Positions 46,130-59,337 are shown, numbered from the stretch's first letter. The stretch is 64,000 nucleotides of DNA from Garcia nutans (GCA_947685225.1 CANTUV010000002.1:2790001-2854000), one strand, 5' to 3'. A program made the numbers and translations. Notes: generated by a model from the sequence alone, not told the origin.

Positions 46130-47900
46130 GCCATCTTTGTCATGGACTTCTATGATTTACTTCAATATTCATAAAATCATCATTGACACATCTTGCTAAC
46201 CTTATTGACAAATGCAACAATCGAAAGCTCTCGGGCCTTTATAAGTGGAGCATTCGTTGATTCAGAAATGTTAGTCATCATGATGTTATAACTCCTACGA
46301 TTCATATGAGACTGATTCACCTGTAAATACCAATACCTTTTAGATATTCTTTAGCACCGAGAACAACAATGCAAAAAGCATAAAAAGTTTGTTGAAATCC
46401 TATATTATGTATGCTTTAGCTATTTTGTAGTAGTGCTTTTCAAGATCCTTTATTATATGTTTAAATTTGCATTTCAAGTTATTTAAATGTTGATACATGC
46501 AAATCCCACAGAATGAATTAGGAAAAGCATTTACTACTTTCTTCTAAATACTTTGGTGTTTGTCAGAAATAATAACATAATCTAATATTTCACTAAATGC
46601 TTCCTTCAACTTTGTCAGAAACCATGTCCATGATTCATCATTTTTTGAATCGCCACTTCCAAATGCCAATGAGAATATCTATTGGTTGGCATCATGACAA
46701 ACTATAGTAAAAAGCACACCTAGATACTTCCTTTTCAAATGGTGGTAATTATAGGTTTACAAAATTGAAACATTTTTTTGAGGCATCAAAAGTGAAGAAA
46801 AGATACAAAAATCCATTCTCATTAATGCATTGTAGATGTGTAACTGCACAAAGATTAGTTTTGCTAAATACGTGCACATATGCAGGCATAATAGAGAATA
46901 ATTCTTCTAGAGTACCTAATTTAATTTTCTCATAAGCATACTCCCATCTGATTAAAATTTGTAAAACATATATGTTAACTCACATATTTTGATACCATCT
47001 AAAACAGTTATTTATAGGACTTTTTGCTTTTAGCATCCATGTACAAGTTTTAACAATACAATGCATAACAAAGAAAGAAGTATTGGACTTAAAGACCTTG
47101 AACTGAAATTTTTACCTCATTGTAATGAGGGATATGGTTGTCAGTACATCTCTCTTTAACTTAAATATTTTGCTCTTTTTAACCGTTTCAGATATCAAAC
47201 TTTTGCCTGATAAGTCTAGATTTCTAGATGCAAAAAAGTTTGTCATGGTTAGTAGTAGTAGTACATTCTACATCAGTATTGCAACTGACATGAATATCAT
47301 TACGGTGTTCTACTCTTGTATGTTGAAATTCTAAATGATCATCATTAATATGTCATGCCCCAACATTACTATCTATAGGAATGTCATTACTATGTTCTGC
47401 TCATTCCTCTACATATAAATTAGACACATCATGTTCATTTTTATCATATGCAGGGGCTGTATGGATAGATTCAGTAATCAATGAAAATATTTCATTTGCA
47501 TCTTCTACTATTGAATCAAGACTTGGTACTCTCCCTGCACACATTTTTTCACACTATAAGGATCACTACTATCTTATCCAGATATATATGCACATTCTTT
47601 AACACTAATAATCAATAGAAATTTAAATCTATTCTCTATAGCAATGCCCATGAATATCTTAAGTGACCTATCATCTACCACATTATATAGAGGATGTACG
47701 TCATGACTGTTAACAAATTTGAAATCAATCTATGATGTGCTGTCAATATGAAGTTCTTTAAATACTGATTTCTTAAGTTCATTGAAATCAACCATTTTAT
47801 TTAAGAAAACATATTCAACACCCTACCAATATATTTGTCGATGTTCACATCAGCTTTTTCACTATGTTAGACAAGAATTATTATTTCTTCCATTAAATGA
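46130..47900 (-). pseudogene. MuDR-type transposase remnant (MULE)
   Basis: Read downward from 47900. A MuDR-like N-terminal domain is seen near 47110-47000 (FKVFKSNTSFFVMHCIVKTC). WEYAYEKIKLGTLEELFSIM and AYVHVFSKTN follow (46940-46860). The transposase core at 46750-46330 reads HHLKRKYLGVLFTIVCHDAN, LAFGSGDSKNDESWTWFLTK, VIISDKHQSI and FCGICMYQHLNNLKCKFK. After an AG acceptor an exon reads SYNIMMTNISESTNAPLIKA (46320-46200), the usual TNN-SES-N signature. The first catalytic Asp expected before HLKxKYLG is not there, and several stops occur, so the protein is dead. Known: MULE transposases use a D-D-E core and a CCHC tail. The tail was not seen. Confidence 0.8.
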
Positions 47901-47979
47901 ATTCATCATTCGATAAGTTTTAAGTCATCCATCAATACTCTAAAATTATAATCATAAATTACATTAACATTATAATTCA

Positions 47980-48640
47980 TAGAAACTATGACAAACTCAT
48001 ACCAACCCATAACAAACTCATAGCATACTATAAAAAACTAAAAATAGCACATGTTAACATATAAGCATATATTAACACATATCAACCTATAACAAACCCT
48101 AAATAACCAATATCAACATATATCAACCATAACAATCCCTTAACAATTCATATCAACCCATAACAAACTCATGACTACTCATATGAAACCATAGCAAACT
48201 CCCAACAACTCATATGAACCCATATCAACTAATAACGAACTTAAAACAACCCATACCAATACATATCAACCTAAAAATACACTTTTCTGAATGGCTAAAC
48301 CACTTAAACAACATATAGAATAAAAAAAATAATTTAATCTTGAATAATCCTATATCAACACATATTAACTTACAAATACATACTTCTTAATTGTTTAAAA
48401 GACTTAAACAACATATAAAACATAAAATGATTCAATCTTGAATATTCCCTTAACAACCCATATCAACACATAAGGACTCATAACAACCAATAAATACGTA
48501 CTTTTTAACTATTTAAAATATAATTAAATTGAATAATCCCTTAACATCTTATAACAACTCATATCAACAAAAAAAAACTCTATAACAATCCATATTAATC
48601 TACAGTAAAATACGGCAGCTCATAATAATCCACAATAGTG
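47980..48640 (-). repeat. Right arm tandem repeat, inverted relative to left arm
   Basis: Units with 'catatcaacccataacaa', a motif like 'aatcttgaatattcccttaa' and 'acttaaacaacatataaaac' are the reverse complement of the left-arm unit. Only about three to five units remain, against ~15 on the left. Confidence 0.75.
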
Positions 48641-49259
48641 ATTTACTAACTACACCCATTCAAACCCATATAGGCTCCATAAATTAAAATAAATAAAGAA
48701 AAGAAGAATATAAGAACAAGAGGAGAAGAGCTATAATATCATTAAAATAAAATCAAACAATTTCTCTTCAGGTATAATACAATTTCATTTTTCAAACCCC
48801 AAAACATACATGCATTGTTCATATTTCATCATATTTGCTCATATTAGATTTTTATCCACAAAATAAAAATATATATATAGATTAAAAAAAAGTCAAGTTT
48901 ACCAATTTTAATTGATGGTAGAGCAGATGGAGTTGCAGTCGCAAGAAGAGAGAAGAAAAAAAAAGAAAATGAAGAGAAAACTTGAATCCATATGCTAAAA
49001 CAAGGGAAGAAAATTTGAACCCATATGTCAAAATAGAGAGAAAAAAAATGAGTAGAGGGAAACAAGCTCAAGGAAAGAGGAGAGAGAGAGAGGAAGTCAA
49101 ACATATTCAATACTATTATAAAATTAACGATAAAATTATAGATAACAAAAAGAAAACAAATAACAAAATTTAATTATCTTAAGAAGTAATTTAGAGATGA
49201 AGCACACTTATATTTTTAACTCTTTTATTATTTCTCTAAAAAAATCTACTACATTCACT

Positions 49260-49440
49260 ATTATAAGGTTGAAATTTAAATAAAGTATTACATATTAATT
49301 ATTAAGATAATAAAATAAATAAAATGATAAAATGATTAAAGAGACAAGATAAGATAATTAAAGAGACAAAATAAGATGATTAAGGAGATAAGGAAATAAT
49401 GTGATAAAAAGATAGGGAAATAAAGAGATTAGGAGAAAAT
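49260..49440. other. AT-rich junction, no feature seen
   Basis: Short AT-rich stretch between the MULE-like region and the copia 3' end. It may hold an unrecognised copia LTR remnant. Confidence 0.3.
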
Positions 49441-49689
49441 CCACTCACTAATATCTTTAATTATTCATATCACTCCCCTTTAGATGTTTCTCTATTAAGA
49501 ATTACCTCATTAAAACCTTACTACGTAAAAATCATGTGGGAAAAAAAACCTAGTGAAAGAAAAAGACTACAATATTTTTAATATATATATATATATTGTC
49601 TCATTAAAAACTTTGTCAGGAAAAGCCAGTGGAAAAAAACCTTGGCTAAAGAAAAATAATACATGTATTTTACTCCCCTTATGAAGACG

Positions 49690-50665
49690 TCACTTCACAT
49701 CTTTGAGTCTACACATTCTAATACTATATATTAACTTCTCAAATATTGTAATGGGTAATGTCTTAGTGAATAAATCTGCTTGATTATAATTTGAATGAAT
49801 TTGTTGAACATCTATTTCGCCTTTCTTTTAAAGATCATGAGCGAAGAAAAATTTTAATGAAATATATTTTGTTCTATCACCTTTGATATTCTTTTTCTTT
49901 AATTGAGCTATACATGTTGTATTATCTTTATATAGTATTATTGGAATATTTTCTTAAAATGACAAGCCACACATATTCTGGATAAGATGGCTTAATGATC
50001 TTAAACAAATACATTATTGACTTACTTCATTGATTGCTATTATTTCTGCACGATTTGAAGAAGTAGCAACTAAGGTTTGCTTTATAGATCGCCATGATAT
50101 AGCTGTACTTTAACATGTGAATAAATACTATGTTTGATATTAAGCTTTATATTGATCAGATAAATATCTTGCATTTACATAACAAACTAATTATAATTTA
50201 AATTTATTAGAATAAAATAAACTCATATCAATTGTTTCTCGGAGATATTTAAAAATATGCTTAATTCCATTCTAATACATTCGCATTAGATAATAATTAA
50301 ATCTCGCTAATTGACTTACAATAAGTAGTATGTCTGATTTTGTATTATTAGCAAGATACATTAGTGCATCTATAGCACTTAAATCTGGCACTTCATGACC
50401 AAAAATTTCTTTATCATTGTCTCAAGGACGAAAAGAATCTTTATGCACTTCTAGCAATCTTATAACCATTGAAGTACTCAATGGATGTGTTTTATCCATA
50501 TAAAATTGCTCCAATATCTTTCTTGTATAAGCTAACAAATGAACAAAATTTTCATCTTTTAGATGCTCAATCTACAGGTCAAGGTAATTTTTTATTTTTC
50601 CAAGATCTTTCATTTTAAATGCTTCCTTTAAACAATAAACTATTATTTGAAGCTCTTCAGGAGTT
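49690..50665 (-). pseudogene. Copia reverse transcriptase C-terminus and RNase H remnant
   Basis: Minus-strand reading from 50665: a segment with LKEAFKMKDLGKIKNYLDLQ, then a motif like the GxLMYLAxxTRPDI block (ALMYLANNTKSDILLVS), then KHIFKYLRETIDMSLFYSNK. The RNase H end contains a TALSW-like motif (STAISWRSIKQTLVATSSNR), an AEIIAINE segment and NQADLFTKTLP. Stops are frequent. The first catalytic half of this protein lies beyond the solo LTR at 55174 and up. Confidence 0.8.
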
Positions 50666-50670
50666 TCAAT

Positions 50671-53600
50671 TGTAACATCCAAAATTTTTAAAAATTAAAT
50701 AAAATAAATTAAAATTTAATTAGATAAATTAAATAAATTATTTAAATAAAAAAATGAAAGAATTTTAAATAAAAAAGTGAAAGGTATATATGAAATATAC
50801 ATAAAATATACAAAGTCAACAAAAAAGTCAACTCTTTTAAAAAGTTAAAAGTCTAAAGTCTAATGGCATTTTTGTAATTAAATTTTAAAAAAATAAAAAT
50901 AATTTAAATAATTTAAAAATAAATTATTTTAATGGAAGAAGTAATTTTGGGGTTTTTATTAATTAAATAATTAATTAATTAATTAATTAATTAATTAATA
51001 TAATTAAATAATATATATATATGGTCTTTAAGAAAGTGGGAGGAAAGAAAAACATTTTAATCTTCTTCATCTTCTTCTTCTTCTTGTGTTGGCCAAACCA
51101 CCATTGATGCTTAACCCAATATTTTTGCTTCTTCTTAGCTCCATGAATTGAAGGATTTAACAAGTTTCAAGTGGATTTTTAGGGTTTTTCTCCATAATAA
51201 GTAAGTTTCCAACTTGTTTCCTTGAATTTTTATAAAGATATGAATATGTTGATTTTGGAGTTGTGAAGTGGTATGAGTTAATTGTCTATTTGTGTATGAA
51301 CGAAGTTGTTTTGAGTAGTTAATAATGATTTTAAGGTCGAATTGAAGAAATGGTTAAGGTTAAGTGAAGTTTGGTGAAGAGAGAGAATTTAGGGATATAG
51401 GAGAATTGAACTTTTGAATTCATATGATTTAATTGTGCAATTTGGTTCTAAATTTGTTATTTTAATGCATAAACAAATATTTTAAAGTCAAATGATGGAT
51501 TTGGCTAAGTTTGATTAGAGTTTGGAAATGGAAATGTTGAATTTAGGGTTTTGGAAAGTGAATTTTCAAAGATGGTGAATTGATTGGTTTTAATGCTTAA
51601 AGCATATTGTTTAATGATATAAGTGATGAATATAAGCTTAGATTGATAATTGGATTGAGTTGGAATGGAAAACCTTCAATGGTGAAAGTTATGTCATTTT
51701 TAAAGTTTTTAACAAAGGCATGTGTTTAATTAATGTAATTGGTTTAAGCATATTAAAATATATTTTTAATAATATTAATAAACTTAAAACACCAATTTGA
51801 ATGGTTTAATATGGTTATTCAAAGTTAAAGTTAGATTATGCTATATTTTGGGGGTTTGTCTAGAATGATGTTTAATTATGGCTTAAGTTTGGAAATGCCC
51901 TTAAATGTGATACTAAATGATTGTTTATGATCATATCTGGTATAGGCATTAAGAAAAGTTGATTTGCCCAACACTAGTGTTGAAGGACAACTTGAAAGAG
52001 GAGGTTGGAGTTTGATATTGAGCTTGTTTTTGTGTGTTTAATAATGTATGTACAAACTCTTGATAAATGTGGCATAATTGAATTACATTTGGGCTTAACA
52101 CATTTTTGTTGAAAAATGTGTTAAGCTACTTGATGTATTGATTATTCATGAACAATGTGATATGACATGTATAATGTTATATATGCATTAAATGCATTGT
52201 TGTTGCGCTCTAATTAACTCTACCACAAAGCGTCACTCGCAAGTATACGAGGTAGCTGTAGCAAATGTGATCGCCCCAAGGTCGTCTCTCAAGGAAGCTA
52301 GATAAGCTAATTGATTATCAGATTATAAATAACAAGTGATTAATAAATTTAAAATTGCTAACAATTAAAGAAGACAGATTGATTAAGGTTTAAAACAAAT
52401 AAAAGTAAACTGGACTGATGTATTGATTCACTTAATAGAATGGTATAGGGTTTTCACTTCTCTGCTACTTATATGTATGAATGATTATTCCTCTTAACTA
52501 ATTTAATTTCAAAGATTAAATCTCAAGCAACTTAATTAATCGAATCAAGGAAATAAGCTCTCGCATTCAAACCTTTCTCAAATAATCTTGTTACAATTGA
52601 AATAATCTTTTCCTAGGTTATATCTCTAATTCTCCTAAGTCCCCAATTGAATTGTTCCAGCATTAGACTTCATCTCTCAATCCTTCATCTAATACCTTAA
52701 ACACATAATTGGTGGCCAATCAATTATATATTAACAATAATCCATTCAATCAAGGCTAAAGAAATAATTAAGTTAAGAGTAATAATCAATTCATACAATC
52801 ATATCAGATCCATACAAACCCTAGATTAGATCAAATTAGTTCATAATGCTATCAAACATACTCATCTCATTAAAATTCAAAGAAATCAATTTAGACATGA
52901 TAATATTCTTAAATACAATTCCAATGAAATTAAAGAGATAAAGTTCGAGAACAAAACCAAATTACAAACTTCTTAGCTCTTGAAGAATCTCTTGTTCAGA
53001 ACTTGCTCGAAGAATGTATCAATGGCTAGAACAAATCTAATCTAAGCTAGTTTAATCAAAGTGTAATCAAAAGATCAAAGAAAACAAGATATGAAAACCC
53101 TAATGTTCTTTGACGGCTCAATCTAAACTCAAACTCTCAACAACCGCTCTCAAAACCCTAACTTTAATATTTATACGAAAATCTCCGCTTCAAAAATCGG
53201 CGTTCTCTTTAATCCATGAGTGACATGGCCAAGTTGGGGGAGACACGGCCGTGTCTGAGGTTCTTGGAGGGACACGGCCACAAGCTTGGCCGTGTCCCCT
53301 GAAGGTGTCTTCTACTGCTTGATTTTCATCTTTCTTTTGCTTTGGACTTGAGTGTAACACGGCCAAGCTTAAACAACTTGGCCGTTTGGAGGGACACAGC
53401 CACAAGCTTGGCCGTATCCCTTGCATGTGTCACCTTCTGTGTCTTGGTCTTCTTCCTTAACTTGATATGGGACACGGCCAGTGGCTTGGCCGTGTCCTCT
53501 GCATGTGTCAGCTACTATCCATTTTTTCCTTCTTCTTGGTTCCTTGGCTTTTTAACCTAAAACAAAACTTGAAACAAACTTTAACAAGAAGTAAATAAAT

Positions 53601-55168
53601 ATTAACCAACAAAACATGACACCACACTTAAAATTAGGACAAAAATAACAAAAACACTGAAATAAATTAAAACTATGAAAACACTAAATAAACTGATTGA
53701 AACTACCAAAATACCTAAAGAAAACAATAATTATCATAACAAATAAGATACAAATCTATGACAAAAACTAATAAAAAAAGCCATTATTAATGGCTAAATT
53801 GCATAAAGTGTGAATTATGTGAAAATAGCCTAAAGTATTTGGGTAATGTGATTTTGATGTGGAATGTGCTACATTATGATGATATATTGAGATATGATGA
53901 AATGTAATAAATTGAAATGAAATGACATTGAGAAAAATGAGAAAATGAGGTAATGAGCCTAATTGATAATGAGAAAATGAGGCAATATGTCTAATTGATA
54001 ATGAGAAAAGAGGCAATCAGCCTAGTTGATTATGAGAAAATGAAAAAGAAATTGATAATGGAAAATATTAAATAGTTGTGTGTCTAGTATGTTATTCAAT
54101 TTTCAGAGTTCTGTGTTTGTCGGCATACCTATGAGATTGTCCTCATTATTTGCCTTTAAGGCTAAGTTTTGAGCAATTACTTTCATTTGCCTTCGAGGCT
54201 AGATGTTTGGTGTCACTGTGATATAATTTGTCTTCGGGGCTAGCTTTTGAGCATTACTATGATTTGCCTTCGAGGCTAGACACATGGTGTCAATTTGGAT
54301 CAAAACAGTAACTCTGGGATTTAAATGACATATTAGATCATTTGGGCCCTTGCTTTTATTTGTTCTTATGTGAATTATTGAATGATGAAAGAATATGTTT
54401 TAAAATGAAATTATAAGACACATTGTGACATGATATGCAAGGCATTGTGCATTGGCATTGCTTTACAATTTTATTGTTATCAAAGTTTCTACCGCTGAGC
54501 TTTTGGCTTAGCGAGATTGCAATTCATCGTACAGGTGACAGGGGTGATCCGGTTGAGCCAGAGAGTTCTTCTAGACTGGGTCGGGTCTAGATTTGAGATT
54601 TTGCTTATAGAGTTGATTTTTAGGCATTAAGATCAGAGATACTGCTGGCATATATATATTTTATATTATCATACATTTAGATATTTTGTATATTATATTA
54701 TAATTTTGGTGTATATATTGTAAATTAAAAAGAATATTTTGGATAAATCTTGTAATGTGGGTTTTATATGAATTTTTGATAAATATATATATGTATATGT
54801 ATATGTATAAATGTTTTGAGAAATGTGGAGAAATTGAGGAGTATGGATGAAATGTATGATTGGTTTACTGGGAATGTTTTCTTTTTTTGTAGGTTGTGTT
54901 TGGTTGAAATTTGAGAATATCTAAATTACAAACAAAACTCTGACAAATTTTTTTCAAAAATTTTCATATAAACTCTATTTTGGAACATATAATTTATAAA
55001 GAAAATTTATTTATTATTTAATTATACATTTAAAAGTATTTTGGGATTTAAATTTAAAATGCAAAAATTTTTAGTTAAACCGGGTCGTGATAACTTTATA
55101 CCATATATGCGTATTTTACATATGCTGAGTGTATATATTATGCATATATAATATATAAAGGTGTTACA
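50671..55168 (+). repeat. Solo Ty3/gypsy LTR, related to element 1 and 2 LTRs, carrying repeat R copy B
   Basis: Starts tgtaacatccaaaattttt and ends aaggtgttaca. It is flanked by TCAAT (50666-50670) and CCAAT (55169-55173), a 5 bp duplication with one change. There is no internal domain between LTRs; the sequence is one LTR. Its start matches the element 1 LTR read on the minus strand, and its middle (gttgaaggacaacttgaaagagg) matches the element 2 LTR (gttgaaggatatct). Subtracting the ~1.57 kb insert at 52198-53770 leaves about 2.9 kb. It inserted in the copia reverse transcriptase just downstream of the YIDD codons. Confidence 0.85.
52198..53770 (-). repeat. Repeat R, copy B, inserted in the solo LTR
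   Basis: Non-coding insert. On the minus strand it starts around 'gtttttgtcatagatttgta' and ends ...gagcgcaacaaca. It holds three inverted units of the form GGACACGGCCA..AGCTTGGCCGTGTCC at 53215-53500 and a TATA-like cgtataaatatta (about 53165-53180) followed by ttagggttttgag. The end has gagacgaccttgggg and cgtatacttgcgag, as in copy A. Layout and length suggest a solo LTR or a short retroelement. A clean target duplication was not seen; TGCAT at both sides is a possibility. Confidence 0.55.
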
Positions 55169-55173
55169 CCAAT

Positions 55174-58100
55174 GATGTTTAAATCATCAATATATACAAC
55201 AATTATGGCTAATTCTAATCTAGATCTTTTTATAAAAACACATGGGCAAATCAAATCATTTTTATATCTTTCTTTCAATAAATATTTACTTAAATGATTA
55301 TACAGCATTTATTCTAATTATTTTAATCCATACAATGATTTCTGTAATTTTATTGAACAGACTTTCCTGGAATGTTTATATGCTTCAGGTATTTTAAATT
55401 CCTTAAAGATTTTATATAAATTTCACTATCAAGTGAGTCATATAAATAAGCTGTAACAATATTCATTAGATGCATGTCAAACTTTTTATATACCTCTAAA
55501 TCAATCAAATATCTAAAGGTAACTGCATTGACTATAGAAGAACATATCCCTTCATAGTTAATGTCAGGCCTTTGTGAAAATTCTTGTGCAACTAATCATA
55601 CTTTTGATCTCATAATTTCATTTTTCTCTCATTGCTTTTTTGTACAAATATCCATTTTTATTCCACTCGTATTATACCTTTAGGTGTTTGGATTACAAGT
55701 CTAAAAACTTCATACTTTGAAAGTAAATTTAGTTTCGCTTGAATTACATCTTTTTATTTTGGCCAATCATTTCTATGCCTATATTCTTCAACAGATTTGG
55801 GTTCAAGATCATCAGTTTGTTTTAAAATATCCTCATTATCAATAACTATATTTTTTTTTATATTCTTCCCATAATGATATATAATATATTGATATCTCAT
55901 TATTTTTACAAATTTCAGGTACTTGAACCTCTTCTGAAGTTATATGATTAGTTATATCTTGGGTCTCTCCTGGAGCATCCGCTTTGAAAATATGACCATA
56001 TTGGTTATTTATTCCTCTTTTTTTTGAAGATTTTTATCTTTAGAACCAATTGGTCTACCATGCTTTAGGCGTAGATTACTAGTGTCTATTTTATCGGATT
56101 ATCTTAAAGGGACATCATTCGAACATGAACATTCATAGCTAGTATATGAGATTTAGTAATTCTCTTTAATTCAGTAAATATGATTTGGCAGCTGATTTGC
56201 AATATTTTGCAAATATATTATCTTTTGAACTTTCAATTCACATTTCTTTATTCTAAGATCTAAGTAAGATAATGATAATGCATTCTATGTAATTTTTTTG
56301 TAGTTGTTTATTCTCTTTCCCTAATTTTGGGAAAATCATTTCATCAAAATGACAATTAGCAAATCTTGTTGTAAATAAATCTCCAATTATGGTTTAAGAT
56401 TTTTAGTTATAGAAGGATATTCATATCAAAAATATATTTTCAACCTCCTTTGAGAACCTATCTTTATATGTTGTGGTGGAGCAATAGGAGTATATACAGT
56501 ACAACTAAAAATTCTAAGATGGAATTGGTTATGGACTAAAAGTTAATTGTAATAGAGAGAAATTATAATAACTTATTGGCTTAATACTTACAAGTGTTGT
56601 TGGATTTAAAATAACATGTCCCCATGCAAAAATATGGAGTTTTGTTCTTATAAGTAATGATCTAGTTATTAATTGGAGATGCTTAATAAATGATTATGCT
56701 ATACCATTTTATGTATGCATATGTGTTATTTACCTTTCAAATGTTATTACAATTAACATACAATAATCATCAAAAGCATGAGATGTAAACTCATCAATAT
56801 TATCGAGTTGAATTAAATTAGTAGTATAATCAGAAATGCTCTTAATCTAATTATTTGAGCAAGTAATCTCGGAAATGTCAATTTGCGAGATGATAATAAA
56901 CATATAAGTGAAGATTTTACTTATGTATCAATTAAAATCATAAAATATTTTGAATGGTCCATATAGTGGATAAATAGTCCACAAGTATCATATTGAATAC
57001 GTTCTCACAATACAGGGGATTTAGTTCTAATTTTAGCTAGTGATAGTCTAATAATCAATTTGCTTTAAGAGTGAGCAGCAAATGAAAATTCTTTGAATTA
57101 AAGAATCTCATGGTTCTTTAATGGATGATCAAGTAAATTCTCAATAATTGTATATATCATAATTGATCTAGGATGACCTAATCAATCGTGCTATATAATC
57201 AAAGTTTATAAATCATAAAACTTCTAATTTACTGTAGCATGTGTCTCAATTGTACTGATATTTATATAATACAAATCATTAGAAAGAATTGGTAATTTTT
57301 CTAGGATACATTTTTCCCGATGCATTATTTGTAATATATATAAATATTCAACATAATTTCTCATTATTAGTCTTAATATGATATCCATTAGTGCAGATAT
57401 CCTTAAAACTCAATAGATTTCTTTGAGACTTAGAAGAAAATAATGCATCATTTATGGTAAATATTATTCCACCGAATAATAAAATAGTAGCTCTTCTGAA
57501 GCCTTAAACTAATTTCTCATTATTCGCTATAGTGTTAACAATGGGCTTCTTATCTTTGAATATAATATGTATTGTAGCATTGTCAACAAGACATAAATCG
57601 TTATTAGTGTGTATGGATTCAATCAAATAATAAGAAACATTCATTTCATAATTAAAATAAATGGAAAAAATAAAATACATAATTAGAAATATATCAAATA
57701 TTTATAATATAATAAAGCAAATAAGAAAATAAAAAGAACATAAAAAATAACAGACAAAAACACAATATCAAATTATAGATATATAAAAATTTAAATATTC
57801 TTTTTTTTAAAAAAAAATTCTCCAAAATTCTTTCATAATTCTTGGAGAAAATTTGAAATATTTAAATGTGTAATGTAGGTAAAGCCACTAAAATCATTAT
57901 CCAAATTTGCCTAAACATCATTATTTTGAACCATAAAAATTACTTTAATATATTTTTCTTTGATTTAAGGTTGATAAAGTTTAATAAGATAATCAGTCAT
58001 ACGACATGTACGTGAACAATGCTCTTTCATGCCACATCGATTACATGAATTTTTTTATATAAATTCTTTGAAGAGTTATCTTAACCAATTTTATCTTTTT

Positions 58101-58515
58101 CTTTTCCTCCACTATTATTCCACTTCGGATGGTAGGAGAAATTCTATTACTACCACAATTTAAGATTTTTTCACAATTGCTCAACTACAACTATGGTCAC
58201 GACCATGATTTTCTATTACTACATTCACTTCAGGGAATGGAGCATACTAATAGGAATAATTTCATTTTTTTTCACAATTCAAGTGAATTTTTCACTATTG
58301 AAAATACATTTTTGTTTTTAAAACCTTCATGTAGATGATGACGTACAAATATCATTGTCTTTACCTTATCTTAGTCGAATGTTTCATTTCCAACTACAAT
58401 TGTATTTCCAAGCCCTTGAGCATCAATATGAATTTTAGCATCAAAAACCCATAACAAATAATTTTTTATCAGTTATATCAAGAGCCATAAACTCAAGTTT
58501 GGTGAGTTTTGACAT
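55174..58515 (-). pseudogene. Copia gag to reverse transcriptase remnant
   Basis: Gag starts MSKLTKLEFMALDITDKK at 58515, a usual start for this copia group, and shows QDKVKTMIF-like text (here DKVKTMIFVRHHLHEG). Part of gag is lost. The zinc knuckle near 58035 reads CNRCGMKEHCSRTCRM. The protease region near 57600 reads CLVDNATIHIIFKDKKP, in which the D-S-A catalytic triplet is D-N-A, followed by SSKSQRNLLSFKDICTNGYH. The integrase is poorly preserved. The reverse transcriptase ends at VVYIDDLNIIG (55183-55194 are the YIDD codons), where the solo LTR begins. Many stops. Confidence 0.8.
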
Positions 58516-59337
58516 CATATTAGTTACTAACATGTTACTTTCAATATATTATGTGTGAGCGGGGATTTTTGCTCCCACTCCCGGCGGAATGGTTCTTGCG
58601 ACTTCGGTACTGTTTAGGCTCGGGGCTTTAGAGAACACGGACTTAAGTTCGGAGACAATGGAGCCTCTACCCGGACGGGCTGGGAAAAAGAAAGAGGTGG
58701 ATGACTCGACTCCTAAGGAATCCCTAACCCCCTAATGGGTTCGGAAAGTTGGGTACGTGTGGGGAAGGTGAGAAATGGCCCAGCACTCCCACAACGTCCG
58801 GTTCATTGGAACCGGCCTCCTTTATAGGTCTTAATATTATAAAATTCTTAAATACAATAATATTATCCATATTACATACAATAATTAAAATAAAGCATCG
58901 ATATATTGAAAATCAAAACAATGCCCAAGCAAAACAAATAAATGAACACCCATCCGAAGATGGAAACATGCCCTTACATAATCCATGCCTAAATAGGACA
59001 CCCACCGAAAGGTAGAAACATGTCCTTTACATTGTTTCTAAAATAGAAAAACAATTTAAATTACATGATATTTAACTAATGAGGTACCCACCAAGTGGAA
59101 ACATACCTCTTACAACATTTGAAAATCTAAATAAATCGATAAAAGTAAATAATCATTCATCATAAATAAATCATTCATCAAAGATATTAAACATCAATAG
59201 AATGTAAATATCCATCCATGATAGACTAAATAAATCAAGTATTGAACTTAAATAAATCAACAAAGCATTGAAAATAAATTAAATCATATAATAGACTACA
59301 TAATCAAATAAAAAATAAAGCAAGTAAAGATTCAAAT

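Larger units (their letters stand above)
40370..49250. mobile_element. Decayed Mutator-like element (MULE) with DUF1985-type cargo; ends approximate
   Basis: Two arms made of the same tandem repeat lie in opposite orientation (41150-43450 and 47980-48640). Between them are a minus-strand MuDR-type transposase (46130-47900) and plus-strand DUF1985-like exons (44130-45790). Known: a class of plant MULEs (Kaonashi-type) carries Ulp1-like protease genes with DUF1985, and long arms are common in MULEs. Inferred: this is a dead member of such a class. No Ulp1 catalytic triad was seen. The terminal inverted repeats and 9 bp duplication were not found, so the limits given are only the outer edge of related-looking sequence. 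Confidence 0.55.
49440..58515 (-). mobile_element. Decayed Ty1/copia retrotransposon, split by a solo LTR
   Basis: Read downward from 58515: gag, zinc knuckle, protease, integrase, reverse transcriptase, then (after the solo LTR at 50671-55168) the rest of reverse transcriptase and RNase H. This is the Ty1/copia order. At about 49665-49690 the minus strand has a polypurine run (aaggggagtaaa) and then sequence typical of copia 3' ends (a 'ccaaggtttttttccactgg' motif). The 5' LTR and primer site are missing, because sequence of another kind begins 37 bases above the gag start. No complete LTR pair was found. Confidence 0.8.

Noticed and set aside
47125..47602. Plus-strand frames of 69 and 73 codons
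   Set aside because: Antisense to the MuDR-type transposase region and without motifs.
53190..53560. Frames with repeated CGRVP / LAVSSACV peptides
   Set aside because: Translation of the GACACGGCC palindromic units in repeat R copy B.
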